Assembly (NCBI RefSeq): GCF_032393985.1
Contig: NZ_CP135918.1
Span: forward strand, 3,906,001-3,970,000
Reading direction: 5' to 3'
Source of the DNA: Fischerella sp. JS2
GTDB lineage: Bacteria > Cyanobacteriota > Cyanobacteriia > Cyanobacteriales > Nostocaceae
Length of the DNA stretch: 64,000 bases
Shown here: piece after piece, positions 29,401 to 38,700 of the stretch
Numbering within the stretch: the first letter of the stretch is position 1
Layout of the letters: every line of letters begins with the position of its first letter
Notes under the pieces: model-generated
Seen by the model: the letters and a program-made list of their open reading frames with translations, nothing else
Databases searched by the model: none
What the model was told of the DNA's origin: nothing
Program-made: the position numbers and the translations under genes

Positions 29401-30332
29401 CTGCTGATGACAACACTGTCCGAATATGGGATTTGCTAGGACGAGAAATTGCTACACTGTGGTATCAAGATAGAGTCAAAAGTGCCAATTTTACCCAAGA
29501 TGGTCAGAAGGTAGTTACTGCTTCTGATGATGATACAAAGAAGATTTGGGAAATAAAAAATTTAAAGCAGCTAATAGTACAGGGCTGTGATTGGTTACAC
29601 AATTATTTAGCCTATACACCGAACTTGGGAGAAAGTTATAGTATTGACCCCCGTAAAGTGATTGATCGTGGGTTAGCTATTTCACAAGAGACTCGTAAAA
29701 TCTGTGGTATTGCCTCAGCACCAGCACCTTCTACATCACCAGCTACTACTCCACCCTTTCCAACTCCTAGCAAACCAGTAATAGTGATTGATCCCGGACA
29801 CGGTATTGTCCCGGACACAGGAAACAGTGGTTTTTTGCAAGAAGATGATTTAGTTTTAGCGATTAGCAAAAAGATAGCAGAAATTTTAGAGCGAAATGAT
29901 ATACAAGTTGTATTGACGCGAGATGCCAACAACATCAGTATCTCAGATGTAAATAGCGTATCACCAAGCTTGAGGTACAGAGTGAATATGGCAAAACAAG
30001 TTGACGCAAGTTTGTTTATCAGTGTTCATGCTAATGTGTTTAATGGAAAATACAAGGGGTTAGAAACTTTTTATGCCAGCGATCGCAACAAGCATTTGGC
30101 TGAAGTAGTCCACAATTATATTTTCCAAAGTGTTAATGACTGGTTCAATAGGGGAATCAAATCAGGTCAAGGTTTGTACGTCCTCAAAAACAATTCTGTG
30201 CCTGCAATTCTCATAGAAACAGGTTTTATTGATAATCCAGAAGATGCTGCTCGATTGAGAACCCCAGAGTATCAAGATAAAATGGCTGAAGCGATCGCTC
30301 AAGGTATCCTCAAGTATCTAGAAAAAAAGTAA
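26481..30332 (+). CDS. AAA-like ATPase / TM / WD40 / N-acetylmuramoyl-L-alanine amidase fusion
   Basis: A 1283-aa multidomain protein. Residues ~10-390: AAA_35-type ATPase (Walker [11 protein letters not shown] near 45, Walker [12 protein letters not shown] near 140). Residues ~475-497: one hydrophobic segment ([20 protein letters not shown]) preceded by KAKRQ. Residues ~580-1028: ten clear plus one degenerate WD40 repeats (FSPDGQ...VWDL). Residues ~1075-1097: a Pro/Ser/Thr-rich linker. Residues ~1098-1283: Amidase_3, with all four zinc residues ([25 protein letters not shown]). With the basic flank inside, the ATPase would be cytoplasmic and the WD40-amidase part periplasmic (inference). ATPase-WD40 fusions are common in cyanobacteria; the amidase ending is what is unusual. 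Confidence 0.9.
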   Translation: MTQYHYQVGGSLPQDAPTYVTRQADKDLYAGLKAGDFCYVLNSRQMGKSSLRVQVMRRLQSEGVACAVIDITSIGTADITLEQWYAGVIDTLIGSFNLYTTFDLETWWIENNLISPVQKLSKFLDTILLEAITTDIVIFIDEIDSILSLPFHTDDFFAVIRDCYNRRADKPVYNRLTFAILGVSTPSDLIQDKRRTPFNIGKAIDLTGFEPQETEPLARGFKDFCDPQAMMAAVLYWTGGQPFLTQKVCKLVLQAAQSLLEHKDQASEKCKEPHPYAAMSSLSAVPNPSNFVSCVVRQRVIENWEAQDEPEHLRTIRDRIMRSGEQRTGRLLGLCQQIVQSPDGIPADDSPEQTELRLTGLVVKRDGRLRIYNRIYAEVFQEEWCNKLLAKLRPYAETLDAWVESNREDESRLLRGQALRYAQAWAAGKSLSDVDYQFLAASQELEQQYVQKRLEVEAEAKKILEVANHKAKRQIQIGSVVLGVTLVGAVISGVLAGLNTKKLQLAQEGTRLERAGNADIARFEFDRVGALSAALKDGQDLKLLVEKNNLQKLQQYPAASPVLALQTILNKMWQQKLLLQHQGSFNNASLSPNGQYIVTTSSDNTAQVWDLSGRLIASLRGHQGIVWKANFSPDGKRIVTASFDKTAKVWDLSGKLLTTFKGHTGTVWSANFSSDGKRIITTSSDKTARIWDLAGKQLTIFKGHTGIVCNASFSLDGQSIITAGSDQTIREWDLEGKQQNSLSGDQGLVCSANFSPDGQKILTILSPQTVLVSELSGSVSELSVKQIAILRGHEGTIYSANFSPDGQHIVTTASDHTARVWDLTGREIAILQGHQDSVYSGSFSPDGQRILTASSDGTVRMWSGQQFVKQETQDPKRKQQEISSSDRKLTVTLNDDKTTSISDLSGKKIATLKGHLGKVNNATLSPDGQKIVTASDDNTARIWDLSGQEIATMWHQDKVNSASFSPDGQKIVTAADDNTVRIWDLLGREIATLWYQDRVKSANFTQDGQKVVTASDDDTKKIWEIKNLKQLIVQGCDWLHNYLAYTPNLGESYSIDPRKVIDRGLAISQETRKICGIASAPAPSTSPATTPPFPTPSKPVIVIDPGHGIVPDTGNSGFLQEDDLVLAISKKIAEILERNDIQVVLTRDANNISISDVNSVSPSLRYRVNMAKQVDASLFISVHANVFNGKYKGLETFYASDRNKHLAEVVHNYIFQSVNDWFNRGIKSGQGLYVLKNNSVPAILIETGFIDNPEDAARLRTPEYQDKMAEAIAQGILKYLEKK

Positions 30333-30471
30333 CCACTTCTCAACAGCTTGGCAAAAAAGCGATCGCGTGAGTCACCGACGATGAATTTATTACCAAAGGA
30401 CTTTTGCAGGGATAGATAAACAAATATTGAGGCGATCGCTCTGAAAATTTATAATCGAGAATCTGACTAAC

Positions 30472-30750
30472 CTAAGCACTACGACTTAACTGATTATTGG
30501 GAATAGGCTGATTACTGATTATTGCATAGAGTACATCTGGGTCTAGATCGGCTCCTGATTGCCATTGGATCGTACCAACTTCATGGTTGACTTCAACCTG
30601 GGCAAAATATTCTCGATCTTGTAAAGGTGCAAAAACACCTGTGAATTTAACGATTTGACTGACATCAATTACTCCTTCAATACTATCTTCAAAGCGGATG
30701 TAAAGTTGGTAATTTTCTCTTGGCTCTACTGCAACAATATCTTTAAGCAT
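30472..30750 (-). CDS. DUF2442 protein
   Basis: A 92-aa DUF2442 protein (MLKDIVAVEPRENYQLYIRF, EGVIDVSQIV...VFAPLQDREYFAQVEV, and GTIQWQSGADLDPDVLY). DUF2442 genes are very often paired with DUF4160 genes, as here with only six bases between them. The pair has been suspected to be toxin-antitoxin-like but no activity is established. The C-terminus carries a short extra tail (NQPIPNNQLSRSA). Confidence 0.85.
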   Translation of the reverse strand: MLKDIVAVEPRENYQLYIRFEDSIEGVIDVSQIVKFTGVFAPLQDREYFAQVEVNHEVGTIQWQSGADLDPDVLYAIISNQPIPNNQLSRSA

Positions 30751-30756
30751 TTTTCA

Positions 30757-30978
30757 CTACTCTAGTGGTAAGACTGCGTTTAAAGTTTGATTTTCTCTAG
30801 CTAATTCCCAGTTTTCCATCAATTCTGTTTGATGTATTGTTGCCGATTCTGATACTAGTTTAAAAGCTCTAGAGCTAAGTTTACCTTCCAGTATTTCCAA
30901 GGTTTCAATACTGACTATGGCTTTTTGTTGGTTATACCTCACATAAAAGTGTGGTGGTGGGTGGTCATTATAATACAT
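30757..30978 (-). CDS. DUF4160 protein, usual start codon mutated
   Basis: A DUF4160 protein (NDHPPPHFYVRYNQQKA, ...SRAFKLVSESATIHQTELMENWELARENQ). Family members normally begin MPEISRFFGI. Here the frame continues 13 codons upstream of the first ATG and encodes PEISRFFGIIIT, but the codon where ATG is expected (31015-31017) reads ATA. Either translation starts at the internal ATG, giving a 73-aa truncated protein, or at a very weak ATA. It pairs with DUF2442 immediately downstream. Confidence 0.75.
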   Translation of the reverse strand: MYYNDHPPPHFYVRYNQQKAIVSIETLEILEGKLSSRAFKLVSESATIHQTELMENWELARENQTLNAVLPLE

Positions 30979-31332
30979 TGTGATGATAATTCCGAAAAAA
31001 CGGCTAATTTCCGGTATGTATTTTTTAGTTAGGCGATCGCTTGTAGACTATACCTCTGAATTGAATCATGCAAAACCTCAGCCAGTACAGCTTGGACAGT
31101 TGTATTTTATAGGCGACTCGCCCAATTTTAGGCGATCGCTCTACTTGTGTCAGTTTTTGAAATTTGTAGTAAATGCTTACAGCAGTTTAATTTTGTTTAA
31201 ATCACAATTATTTGTAGTAATGAACAGCTGTTTGCCACTGTAACAAAGCTGTATATTAACCGTATATTATTAAGCTGATTCCCTGAAAGTTCAGTTTCAG
31301 ACAAGCAATGATAAACTGCCAGTAAGCAATGT

Positions 31333-32346
31333 ATGTCAAACAATTTACTACCACCCCAACCTCTGCGTATTATCTTTGTTGCCTTCACTATTGGACTTGT
31401 TGGCTGTAATTATGCTGGTAATTTATTGGGGCCATCTTCTCCAACTACTGTATCCTCAAGTGAAGCAAGCAATAATCTACCTAAAGTGGTTGCTACCACA
31501 AGTGTACTTTGTGACCTAGTTAAACAGGTGGCAGAAAACACAATTAACCTAACTTGCTTGATTCCTCCTGGTGTCGATCCTGATCGCTACCAACCAAAAC
31601 CAGGCGATCGCCAAGCAATAGAACAAGCAAAGATTATTTTTTTCAATGGCTATAACTTTGAACCACGTTTATTCAAATTAATTAAAGCTAGTAAAAACGG
31701 TGCAGCAAAAATAGCAGTTGCTCAACGTGCTGTGCCTAAACCATTGAAATATCAAAAGAACGGCAAGTTAGTATCCAATCCTTATGTCTGGCACAATCCT
31801 AAAAATGGCATCAAAATGGCAGAGGTTATTAGTACTAACTTAAGTAAAGCTATACCTGAAAATTCTACTTCCTATGGCAGGAATACCCAAAAAATCAAAA
31901 AAGAATTAAACCAGTTAGATGTATGGATTAAATTACGTCTTGATAGTATCCCTGCTAATAATCGTATACTAGTTACGACTAATAATGCTATGGCTTATTA
32001 TGCCAAAGCTTATAATATTACATCTATAAATGCTTTAGATAGAATTAATACTAATTCTAAACCTACACCTGTGAGAGTAAAAGCAGCAGTTAGAGAAATC
32101 AGAAGATCAAGAGTGCCGACAATTTTTGTAGACACCACAACTAACTCTAATATTATTGATACAGTTGCTAAACAAGCAAATGTGAAAGTTTCAGAAAGGC
32201 AACTTTTGACTGATAATTTGGGGAAACCAGGTAACTATGGAGATACTTACCAAAAGATGTTAACTGCTAACACCCGCACAATTGTGGAAGGGTTGGGAGG
32301 AACGTATCTCATATTTGAACCGCAAGCTTTTGCCAATAAAATTTAA
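31333..32346 (+). CDS. ZnuA/MntC-like lipoprotein with altered metal site
   Basis: A 337-aa cluster-A-I solute-binding protein of the Zn/Mn family, with a lipoprotein signal (lipobox LVGC near residue 24) and the family pattern VVATTSVLCDLVKQVA, YQPKPGDRQAI, FFNGYNFEPRL, VPTIFVDTT. Compared with MntC, the metal ligands His-His-Glu-Asp appear as Asp (DPDRYQ), Tyr (NPYVWHNP), Asn (TTNNAMAYY) and Asp (LLTDNLG): three of four are replaced. No ABC or permease gene is adjacent. It may bind a different ligand or have lost transport function. Confidence 0.8.
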   Translation: MSNNLLPPQPLRIIFVAFTIGLVGCNYAGNLLGPSSPTTVSSSEASNNLPKVVATTSVLCDLVKQVAENTINLTCLIPPGVDPDRYQPKPGDRQAIEQAKIIFFNGYNFEPRLFKLIKASKNGAAKIAVAQRAVPKPLKYQKNGKLVSNPYVWHNPKNGIKMAEVISTNLSKAIPENSTSYGRNTQKIKKELNQLDVWIKLRLDSIPANNRILVTTNNAMAYYAKAYNITSINALDRINTNSKPTPVRVKAAVREIRRSRVPTIFVDTTTNSNIIDTVAKQANVKVSERQLLTDNLGKPGNYGDTYQKMLTANTRTIVEGLGGTYLIFEPQAFANKI

Positions 32347-32387
32347 GTTATCCAAATTCACTTTATTGATACTACAAATATATGAGA

Positions 32388-32412
32388 AGGGGCGTAATGT
32401 CATTACGCCCCT
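32388..32412. terminator. hairpin between convergent genes
   Basis: A perfect 12-bp stem (AGGGGCGTAATG / CATTACGCCCCT) around one T, lying 42 bases after the rightward gene and 28 bases after the leftward one. The plus strand has A7 after it rather than T, so it is not a classical intrinsic terminator in either direction, but its position suggests transcript-end protection. Confidence 0.5.
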
Positions 32413-32440
32413 AAAAAAATTAATATTTATCATTTATATT

Positions 32441-33181
32441 TTATTTAACTTCGCTATGACCTGCAAAAACAAAATGTTCACGGCGATTACCTTTACTACT
32501 GACAGGCCACTCGACTAAATAATGTCCTTCTTCAAAATGAGCATCTAAAATTGGATAAGTACCAGGTTCAATTTTTATACAACTTTCCTTTGGTAAATCT
32601 TTAACTTGTTCTGTGGAAGGCTTGAGGAAAGTAGAAGTTTTGATCATTAAAGTCTGGGGTTTTTTGTTTGTTTGAGAGTTACCAATTAAACCTTTTGTAA
32701 TTGCATCAGCCATTGTTTGGGCATGGTATTTTGTCATATCATTTGCCGAATCACAAAAACAACATTCAATTAAAATCGCTGGCATATCAGTATTTTTTAA
32801 AACATAATAGTTGGCGGTTTTAACTCCTCTATCTCTAAATCCTAATTCCACAATTTCATCTAAAACTTTATCGGCTACTTCACGGGCTTTTGGACTGATT
32901 GCGTAAACTTCTGTACCATTCGCTATACCATTAAATTTATTAAAGTGAATTGAAACGTAAAAATCTACATTTGCTTGGTTAGCTTTATTAACTCTTTTGC
33001 GAAGAGAGTCATCTACACTAGTAGCAGAACTAGGAGTACAATTAACAACCGTATAACCTGCTTTTTGTAAGTTTTGAATAACAATTTCGCCAACTGCTTT
33101 AGTTAAATCATCTTCTTGCTTAATTCCTGTAGCACCGATATCTGGTGGACAGTTGTGACCAATGTCAATTCCAAATTTCAT
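32441..33181 (-). CDS. N-acetylmuramoyl-L-alanine amidase (Amidase_3)
   Basis: A 246-aa zinc amidase that cuts the bond between N-acetylmuramic acid and the peptide stem. Zinc ligands are visible in DIGHNC, KQEDDLTK, SIHFNKF and LIECCF. The catalytic domain covers residues 1-165; the last ~80 residues (IKTSTFLKPSTEQVKDLPKE ...) form a different, possibly SH3-like domain. There is no signal peptide, so it should stay in the cytoplasm unless exported otherwise; phage-type endolysins look like this. The fusion protein encoded at 26481 has the same catalytic fold. Confidence 0.9.
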   Translation of the reverse strand: MKFGIDIGHNCPPDIGATGIKQEDDLTKAVGEIVIQNLQKAGYTVVNCTPSSATSVDDSLRKRVNKANQANVDFYVSIHFNKFNGIANGTEVYAISPKAREVADKVLDEIVELGFRDRGVKTANYYVLKNTDMPAILIECCFCDSANDMTKYHAQTMADAITKGLIGNSQTNKKPQTLMIKTSTFLKPSTEQVKDLPKESCIKIEPGTYPILDAHFEEGHYLVEWPVSSKGNRREHFVFAGHSEVK

Positions 33182-33314
33182 ACTATAAAACTCCTTAATT
33201 GTGTGAAGTGCGACAAATTTACTTGTTAAAGTCGGAATTGTGTAATTTGGCTTTGCTTTATCACTACTTCACATTCAATAAAGGAGATTTCGGAAAATTA
33301 AACAAAATTTGTTC

Positions 33315-33812
33315 TCACCACCCCCAACTACCAGGAATACCTTTGAAAGGCCCAACAATATCACTCGTGATCCAGCCACCATAAAAATTACCTGGTTGAG
33401 GCTGTACTTTTTCACCATCCACATAACAAGCATCCATAAAATGAGCATAAAATGCTACATAATTTTTGAGGGATGCAAAAGCAGGTGTGGGATTAGGATA
33501 AAACCAAGCAGCATTTTGCACTTCTTTATCGCCTACGCGAATTGTGTAGTAACTAGCACTTCCTTTCCACTCACAAAAACTAGATTGTGGTGATTGGATT
33601 AAGTATTCCATTTTGATATCTTCTGGAGGAATGTAGTAGACAGGTGGATGACTAGTTTCTAAAACACGTTTGGCGTGGTGAGTATCAGCGATCGCGACAT
33701 CATTAAATATTATTTGAATATGCTTATTTGTTTCCTCAAGACGAGGAGGACGGGGATAATCCCAAACTGATTCTTGTCCGGGACCAGGTTCAATGCGTTG
33801 AGGTTTAATCAT
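33315..33812 (-). CDS. DUF427 protein
   Basis: A 165-aa DUF427 protein (NDVAIADTHHAKRVLETSHPP, YYIPPEDIK, FCEWKGSASYYTI, AAWFYPNPTPAF). The family has a compact beta fold of unknown biochemical role. The extended end (DGEKVQPQPGNFYGGWIT, GPFKGIPGS) is common in cyanobacterial members. No signal or membrane segment is present. It is a lone leftward gene. Confidence 0.85.
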   Translation of the reverse strand: MIKPQRIEPGPGQESVWDYPRPPRLEETNKHIQIIFNDVAIADTHHAKRVLETSHPPVYYIPPEDIKMEYLIQSPQSSFCEWKGSASYYTIRVGDKEVQNAAWFYPNPTPAFASLKNYVAFYAHFMDACYVDGEKVQPQPGNFYGGWITSDIVGPFKGIPGSWGW

Positions 33813-33821
33813 GTTATTTTT

Positions 33822-33888
33822 TGTTAGTGGTTAGTGGTTAATGGTTAGTAGTTAGTGCTTAACAATTAGCTACTATCTACTACTAACT
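33822..33888. repeat. TTAGTGG/TTAGTAG tandem repeats
   Basis: Heptamer-type units (GTTAGTGGTTAGTGG, ATGGTTAGTAGTTAGTGC) fill the gap before the DUF427 gene. The same class recurs at 43396-43470, 45425-45505, 56920-56960 and within the nif block. Confidence 0.75.
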
Positions 33889-33891
33889 AAA

Positions 33892-35346
33892 TTATTTTCC
33901 ACGCCATAGACGCTGTAATAATTTAAATATTCTCACAATCATTTCTTCTAGCCACAGCATAGCACCATCTAACCATGCCAAAATTTGCTCTAATGGATGT
34001 TTTTCATAACCAATGACTTTGGCTTTTGTCTCGATCCAGTCTGGTTTTGCTTCTACACCTGTAGTTTGCTGGCGTTGCTGTTGAAAAATTGCAAATGCTG
34101 TTTTTGCTACAACAGATATTTTGTTAGATGTTGTGTAATTATAAGTGATATTGATAACTGGATTTTGCTTTATTACTAATTTCCCTTTAGGTTGTAATGT
34201 AAAACTTCTTAAGCGATGAATTAGGCTGTGCAAAGGATTATTTGCTGTTTGACTAATAGAAAGCGCGGAGGTAGAAATTGTAGTGCTGCTAATTATATTA
34301 TTTGTATTTTTTGGACGATCATTAGATTTCCTGATGACTTGAATATCACCAAAGACATCACTCTCACTCAGCCACAAATCTACTAGTTCATCACTTTGTA
34401 ACTTAGAAGTTTTCAGCCATTTTTGGGTTGTATAACCTTGTTTTTTGTTATGACTAATTGGTAAAGCTTGAGAAAAATTATTTGTGGATCTAGACTGATT
34501 TAATTTTTGACTCTGGCGTTCTCCAAAAAAGAAATTCAATGCTGCCCAAATTAAATTTTGAAGATTTGATGTTGGATTTTCGGGATTCTCTAGAGCGGTT
34601 GTAGTTTGTTTCCTAACTGATATCTGCTCTTTTCCATAAATAAATATTTGCAGTTGAGTTTGTAAGAGTTGGATGAGTTCACGGCTAGTATGAGAAATTG
34701 GTTCTAAAGCATTGGACTCTAACTTTGCAACAGTTGCATCTAACAAAGCTAGCGATCGCTTCGCATTTAATAAAGATAATTCCTCTGTTTTTTGTTCTGC
34801 ATTACCAGATGGTAGTGCTGCTGTTGTGGTTTCACCATTACTACCAGTCAACTTTGTCAGCAAGCGATTAATTTCAGTGACTAGCTTTTTTTCTTCCTTA
34901 AATTGGGATAAGCGCCATTGACGCCAATAATTAGCGATTTCTGTAATAATTCGCTCTTCTAATTTGTGCTTTTGCTGAGGGGTTAATATATCTAAAATTT
35001 CATTTTTGGAAGTCACGAGTACCAGTTGGCGATCGCATAACTGGCAGGCAATTCCCTGGATGGGTAATAGGTGGGGGGGTGAGGTGATGGGGAGGTGGGG
35101 CGAGTGTGTAGACGCGTAGCGGCTTAAGGTAAGGGTGGAGTAGGAGGAGTGTGAGGGGTTGATGCTTAGTCTTTCTACAACCTTTAACACTCGCTGAATG
35201 GGGATATCAGGTGCTGGCGGTGTTTCTGGTTGGAAATCGATATAGTTTGCTTGTAATTGTGGATTTTGTGTTTGCTGTCCAGTGGGGTGTAGTTGTTTTC
35301 CTGCTGACTCTCGCGCTTTTTGAAGCAGCATAAATACGGGGTACAT
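33892..35346 (-). CDS. large hypothetical protein, possibly N-terminally frameshifted
   Basis: A 484-aa protein I cannot assign. Seen: a Pro-rich region, a segment LCDRQLVLVTSKNEILDILT (~residue 115) followed by helices (QQKHKLEERIITEIANYWRQ), low-complexity middle parts, and an amphipathic C-terminus (LAWLDGAMLWLEEMIVRIF). Residues ~65-95 (HSSYSTLTLSRYASTHSPHL) are encoded by a dispersed GC-rich repeat also found near 45385 and 56870. Upstream, a 39-aa frame (35367-35486) ends in a stop, after which another frame reads WSLEALMYPVF into this gene, suggesting one original gene. Confidence 0.65.
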   Translation of the reverse strand: MYPVFMLLQKARESAGKQLHPTGQQTQNPQLQANYIDFQPETPPAPDIPIQRVLKVVERLSINPSHSSYSTLTLSRYASTHSPHLPITSPPHLLPIQGIACQLCDRQLVLVTSKNEILDILTPQQKHKLEERIITEIANYWRQWRLSQFKEEKKLVTEINRLLTKLTGSNGETTTAALPSGNAEQKTEELSLLNAKRSLALLDATVAKLESNALEPISHTSRELIQLLQTQLQIFIYGKEQISVRKQTTTALENPENPTSNLQNLIWAALNFFFGERQSQKLNQSRSTNNFSQALPISHNKKQGYTTQKWLKTSKLQSDELVDLWLSESDVFGDIQVIRKSNDRPKNTNNIISSTTISTSALSISQTANNPLHSLIHRLRSFTLQPKGKLVIKQNPVINITYNYTTSNKISVVAKTAFAIFQQQRQQTTGVEAKPDWIETKAKVIGYEKHPLEQILAWLDGAMLWLEEMIVRIFKLLQRLWRGK

Positions 35347-35366
35347 TAGTGCTTCTAAAGACCAAC

Positions 35367-35486
35367 CTAAGCAGCAACCTGTAGATGACGAAAGGTGCGT
35401 CCTACTCCTTCACTCCAACGTCGAGATTGTTTGTGAACGAAGTTAAAAAGTCTGCTTTGATAGCGTTCAGAGGAAGCAGAAGGCAT
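35367..35486 (-). pseudogene. 39-aa frame, likely detached N-terminus of the downstream gene
   Basis: MPSASSERYQSRLFNFVHKQ and then SRRWSEGVGRTFRHLQVAA, then TAG. The peptide is polar, basic and protein-like. The next gene's frame is open through the same junction as WSLEALMYPVF before its first usable ATG. A small insertion or deletion near 35365 would join the two, so I read this as the 5' end of a frameshifted gene rather than an independent small gene. Confidence 0.45.
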
Positions 35487-35707
35487 GGTAGTGAACAGTT
35501 GTTGGTTGTTGGTAATCCAAATACTTCGCCTGTACAGTAGTTAGTAATTGACTACTAACTACTATCTATTAACATTACAAGAGAAATACATTATATTTAC
35601 GCCATCAATAATAGCGAAAATTATGACATATATATCTTTGATGGTATAAGCCTCCAGATTTATCTGTGGAGTCAATCTAAAATCCAAAATCCAAAATCTA
35701 AAATCGA

Positions 35708-38700
35708 ATGACCTCTTCCGTATCACCATCCAATACCAAAATCATCTTAGCGGCAATTGAGAAATTGCGCTCTTTTTGCCAAGTGAATATTCTCCCACAA
35801 TGGTGCTGTTTTGCAGGTGATTTGGCTGTGACTAATGTCAATGCATCTTCGTTGTCTGAGTGGACACCTGCCCAGATTAATGCTAAGGGAAATATTGCTT
35901 GGGCTGGAGGGCAAAAAGTTTTGTGGTTAGTGCAGAAATTGGTGATCCCCCAGGATTTAGAAGGTTATGGACTACAGGGTTTGTCTTTGCGGCTGGCCTT
36001 GGTTTGGTGGGCGAATTCTGCCAAAATTTATGTGAATGGGGAGTTGGTGGGTGAAGGAGATTTGTTTGATTGTTCGCCTCGGATTTTAGTTAGTCAGGCG
36101 GTAACGCCAGGGGAAGAATTTTTAATCGCTATACGTTTGGTGAGTCCGGGACATTGCGATGGGGCGTTAATGCGATCGCTTTTGGTTTATGAATCAAATG
36201 ATGAGCAGTGTCCTGATCCTGGTTTTGTGGCTGATGAGTTGGCTGTAACGCAGCGTTTTTTGGAAAGGTTTGCGCCTGAGAGGTTGGATAGTTTAGCGGT
36301 GGTGGTGGGTGAGGTGATGAACCGCACAGACGCAGAGAACACAGAGGAAGAGAGGGGAGAGATTAATCGGAGGCTTTTATCTTTACGTAATCATCTACTG
36401 CAATCCAAAATTCAAAATCCAAAATCCAAAATATATTTGTTGGGTCATGCTCATTTGGATATGGCGTGGCTGTGGCGTGTGAGTGAAACTTGGGAGGCGG
36501 CGCAGAGTACTTTTGAGTCGGTTTTACAGTTACAGGCAGATTTTTCGGAGTTAGTTTTTTGTCATTCGACTCCAGCTTTGTATGCTTGGGTAGAGGAAAA
36601 TCGCCCGGATTTATTTAGAGCTATTCAAGAAAAAGTTGCAGCGGGAAGTTGGGAGGTTGTCGGTGGTTTTTGGGTGGAACCGGAATTAAATTTGATTGCT
36701 GGTGAATCGATTGTGCGGCAGTTATTGTATGGTCAGCGCTATGTGCAAGAAAAGTTTGGCAAGCTGGCGAATATAGTTTGGGTTCCTGATACTTTTGGTT
36801 TTTGTGCAACTTTGCCGCAGTTTATGCAACAGGGAGGAATTGAGTATTTTGTCACACAGAAGTTACGTTGGAATGATACAACAAAGTTTCCTTACGGTGC
36901 GTTTTGGTGGCGTTCTCCTGATGGCAGTGAAATACTAAGTTTAATGTCCGCGCCTGTGGGTGAAGGTATTGATCCGGTGAAAATGGCTGATTATGCGATT
37001 GAATGGCAAACTCAAACTGGATTTACAGACTCGCTGTGGCTTCCTGGTGTCGGTGATCACGGCGGCGGCCCCACCCGTGATATGTTAGAAACTGCCCAAC
37101 GCTGGCAGAAATCCCCCCTCTTCCCAGAGTTAGAATTTACAACCGCACAAAAGTACCTCCAACACCTTCGCTCAAAAGTCAATTCCCCCACCCCTCACAC
37201 TCCCCCCACTGCCCCTAATCCCCACTCCCCCAAGGGAGTGGGGGTCCCGAGTTCCCCACCTCCCCCTCTCCCCACCTGGGATGACGAACTCTACCTCGAA
37301 TTCCATCGCGGTTGCTATACTACCCACGGTGAGCAAAAACGTTGGAATCGTCGCTGTGAGAATTTGTTGTACCAAGCTCAATTGTTTGCAGCGATCGCCA
37401 CTATTCGCTGTGGAGTAAATTATCCAAAGGCGGAATTGGAAACTGCTTGGAAGCAAGTTTTATTTAACCAGTTTCACGATATTTTGCCTGGTTCCTCAAT
37501 TACTGAAGTTTATGAGGACGCTTTACCACAGTGGCAGGCAGTAGAAAAGGTTGGTGCGAAGATATTGGAAGATTCTTTGCGAGCGATCGCAACTCAAATT
37601 GCTTTCCCAACACCGCCACAGCCGGATAGTTTACCTGTGGTTGTCTTCAATTCCTTGAACTGGCAGCGTTCTGAGGTTGTTACTGTTCCCTTACCCTCTA
37701 CCACTGTACCTAATCAGACATGGCAGATTTATGATCATTCTGGGAACCAAGTCGTTTCCCAGTTAGGTGAAGCTTCCACACTGCTGTTTTTAGCTGGGAA
37801 TATTCCGCCTGTTGGCTACCGTATTTTTTGGCTGTGTCCTTGTCAGCATAAAAATGCCAATAACACAACCCAGTCTGGGAATACCAAATTGAGTTTGCAA
37901 AAGCAAGAACAATTTTCACTAGAAAGATTGACTTTGGAAAATGAATTTTTACGAGTAATTATTGACGAACAAACTGGTAATTTATCTACTGTTTTTGACA
38001 AGGTTAATAATAGAGAAGTTCTCGCTCAAGCAGGAGGGAATCTATTACAAGCTTTTCAAGATAGTGGTCAATATTGGGATGCATGGAATATTGACCCTAA
38101 TTATGTTCAGCACCCTCTACCATCAGCAACTCTGAAATCTATCCAATGGCTAGAACAAGGGCCAGTACAACACCGTTTGCGTGTGGTGCAGCAACTTGGT
38201 AAATCAGAGTTTTGCTGTGATTACATTCTGTCAACAACTTCACCTATGCTGAAAATTGCCATGAAGGTAGATTGGCAACAAGAGCATGTATTGGTAAAAG
38301 CAGCCTTTCCTCTCAATCTCGAAGCAGACTTTGCTACTTACGAAATCCCCTGTGGTGCAATTTGCCGCCCCACCAAACCCCAAACCCCAGCAGAAAAGGC
38401 AAAATGGGAAGTTCCCGCCTTGCGTTGGGCAGATTTGACAGAAGAAATCGGGAACATGGGGGACATGGGAGACACGGAAGAACTTTTCACTAATCCTCAA
38501 TTCTCAATCCAAAATCCTTACGGTGTGAGTTTGCTTAATGATTGTAAGTACGGTTATGATGCTCAACCAAATCAACTACGGCTAACACTTTTAAGAAGTC
38601 CTAACTGGCCTGATCCTCACGCAGACAGAGGTGTACATGAATTTACCTATGCTTTGTATCCCCATGCTGGTGATTGGAAATCAGCCCACACAGTCCAACG

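Noticed and set aside
30980-31243. Rightward 87-aa frame opposite DUF4160
   Set aside because: It overlaps the 5' end of the DUF4160 coding frame on the other strand and shows no protein-like features.
32388-32412. Classical intrinsic terminator
   Set aside because: The stem is perfect but neither strand has a U-tract after it; kept only as a low-confidence hairpin.
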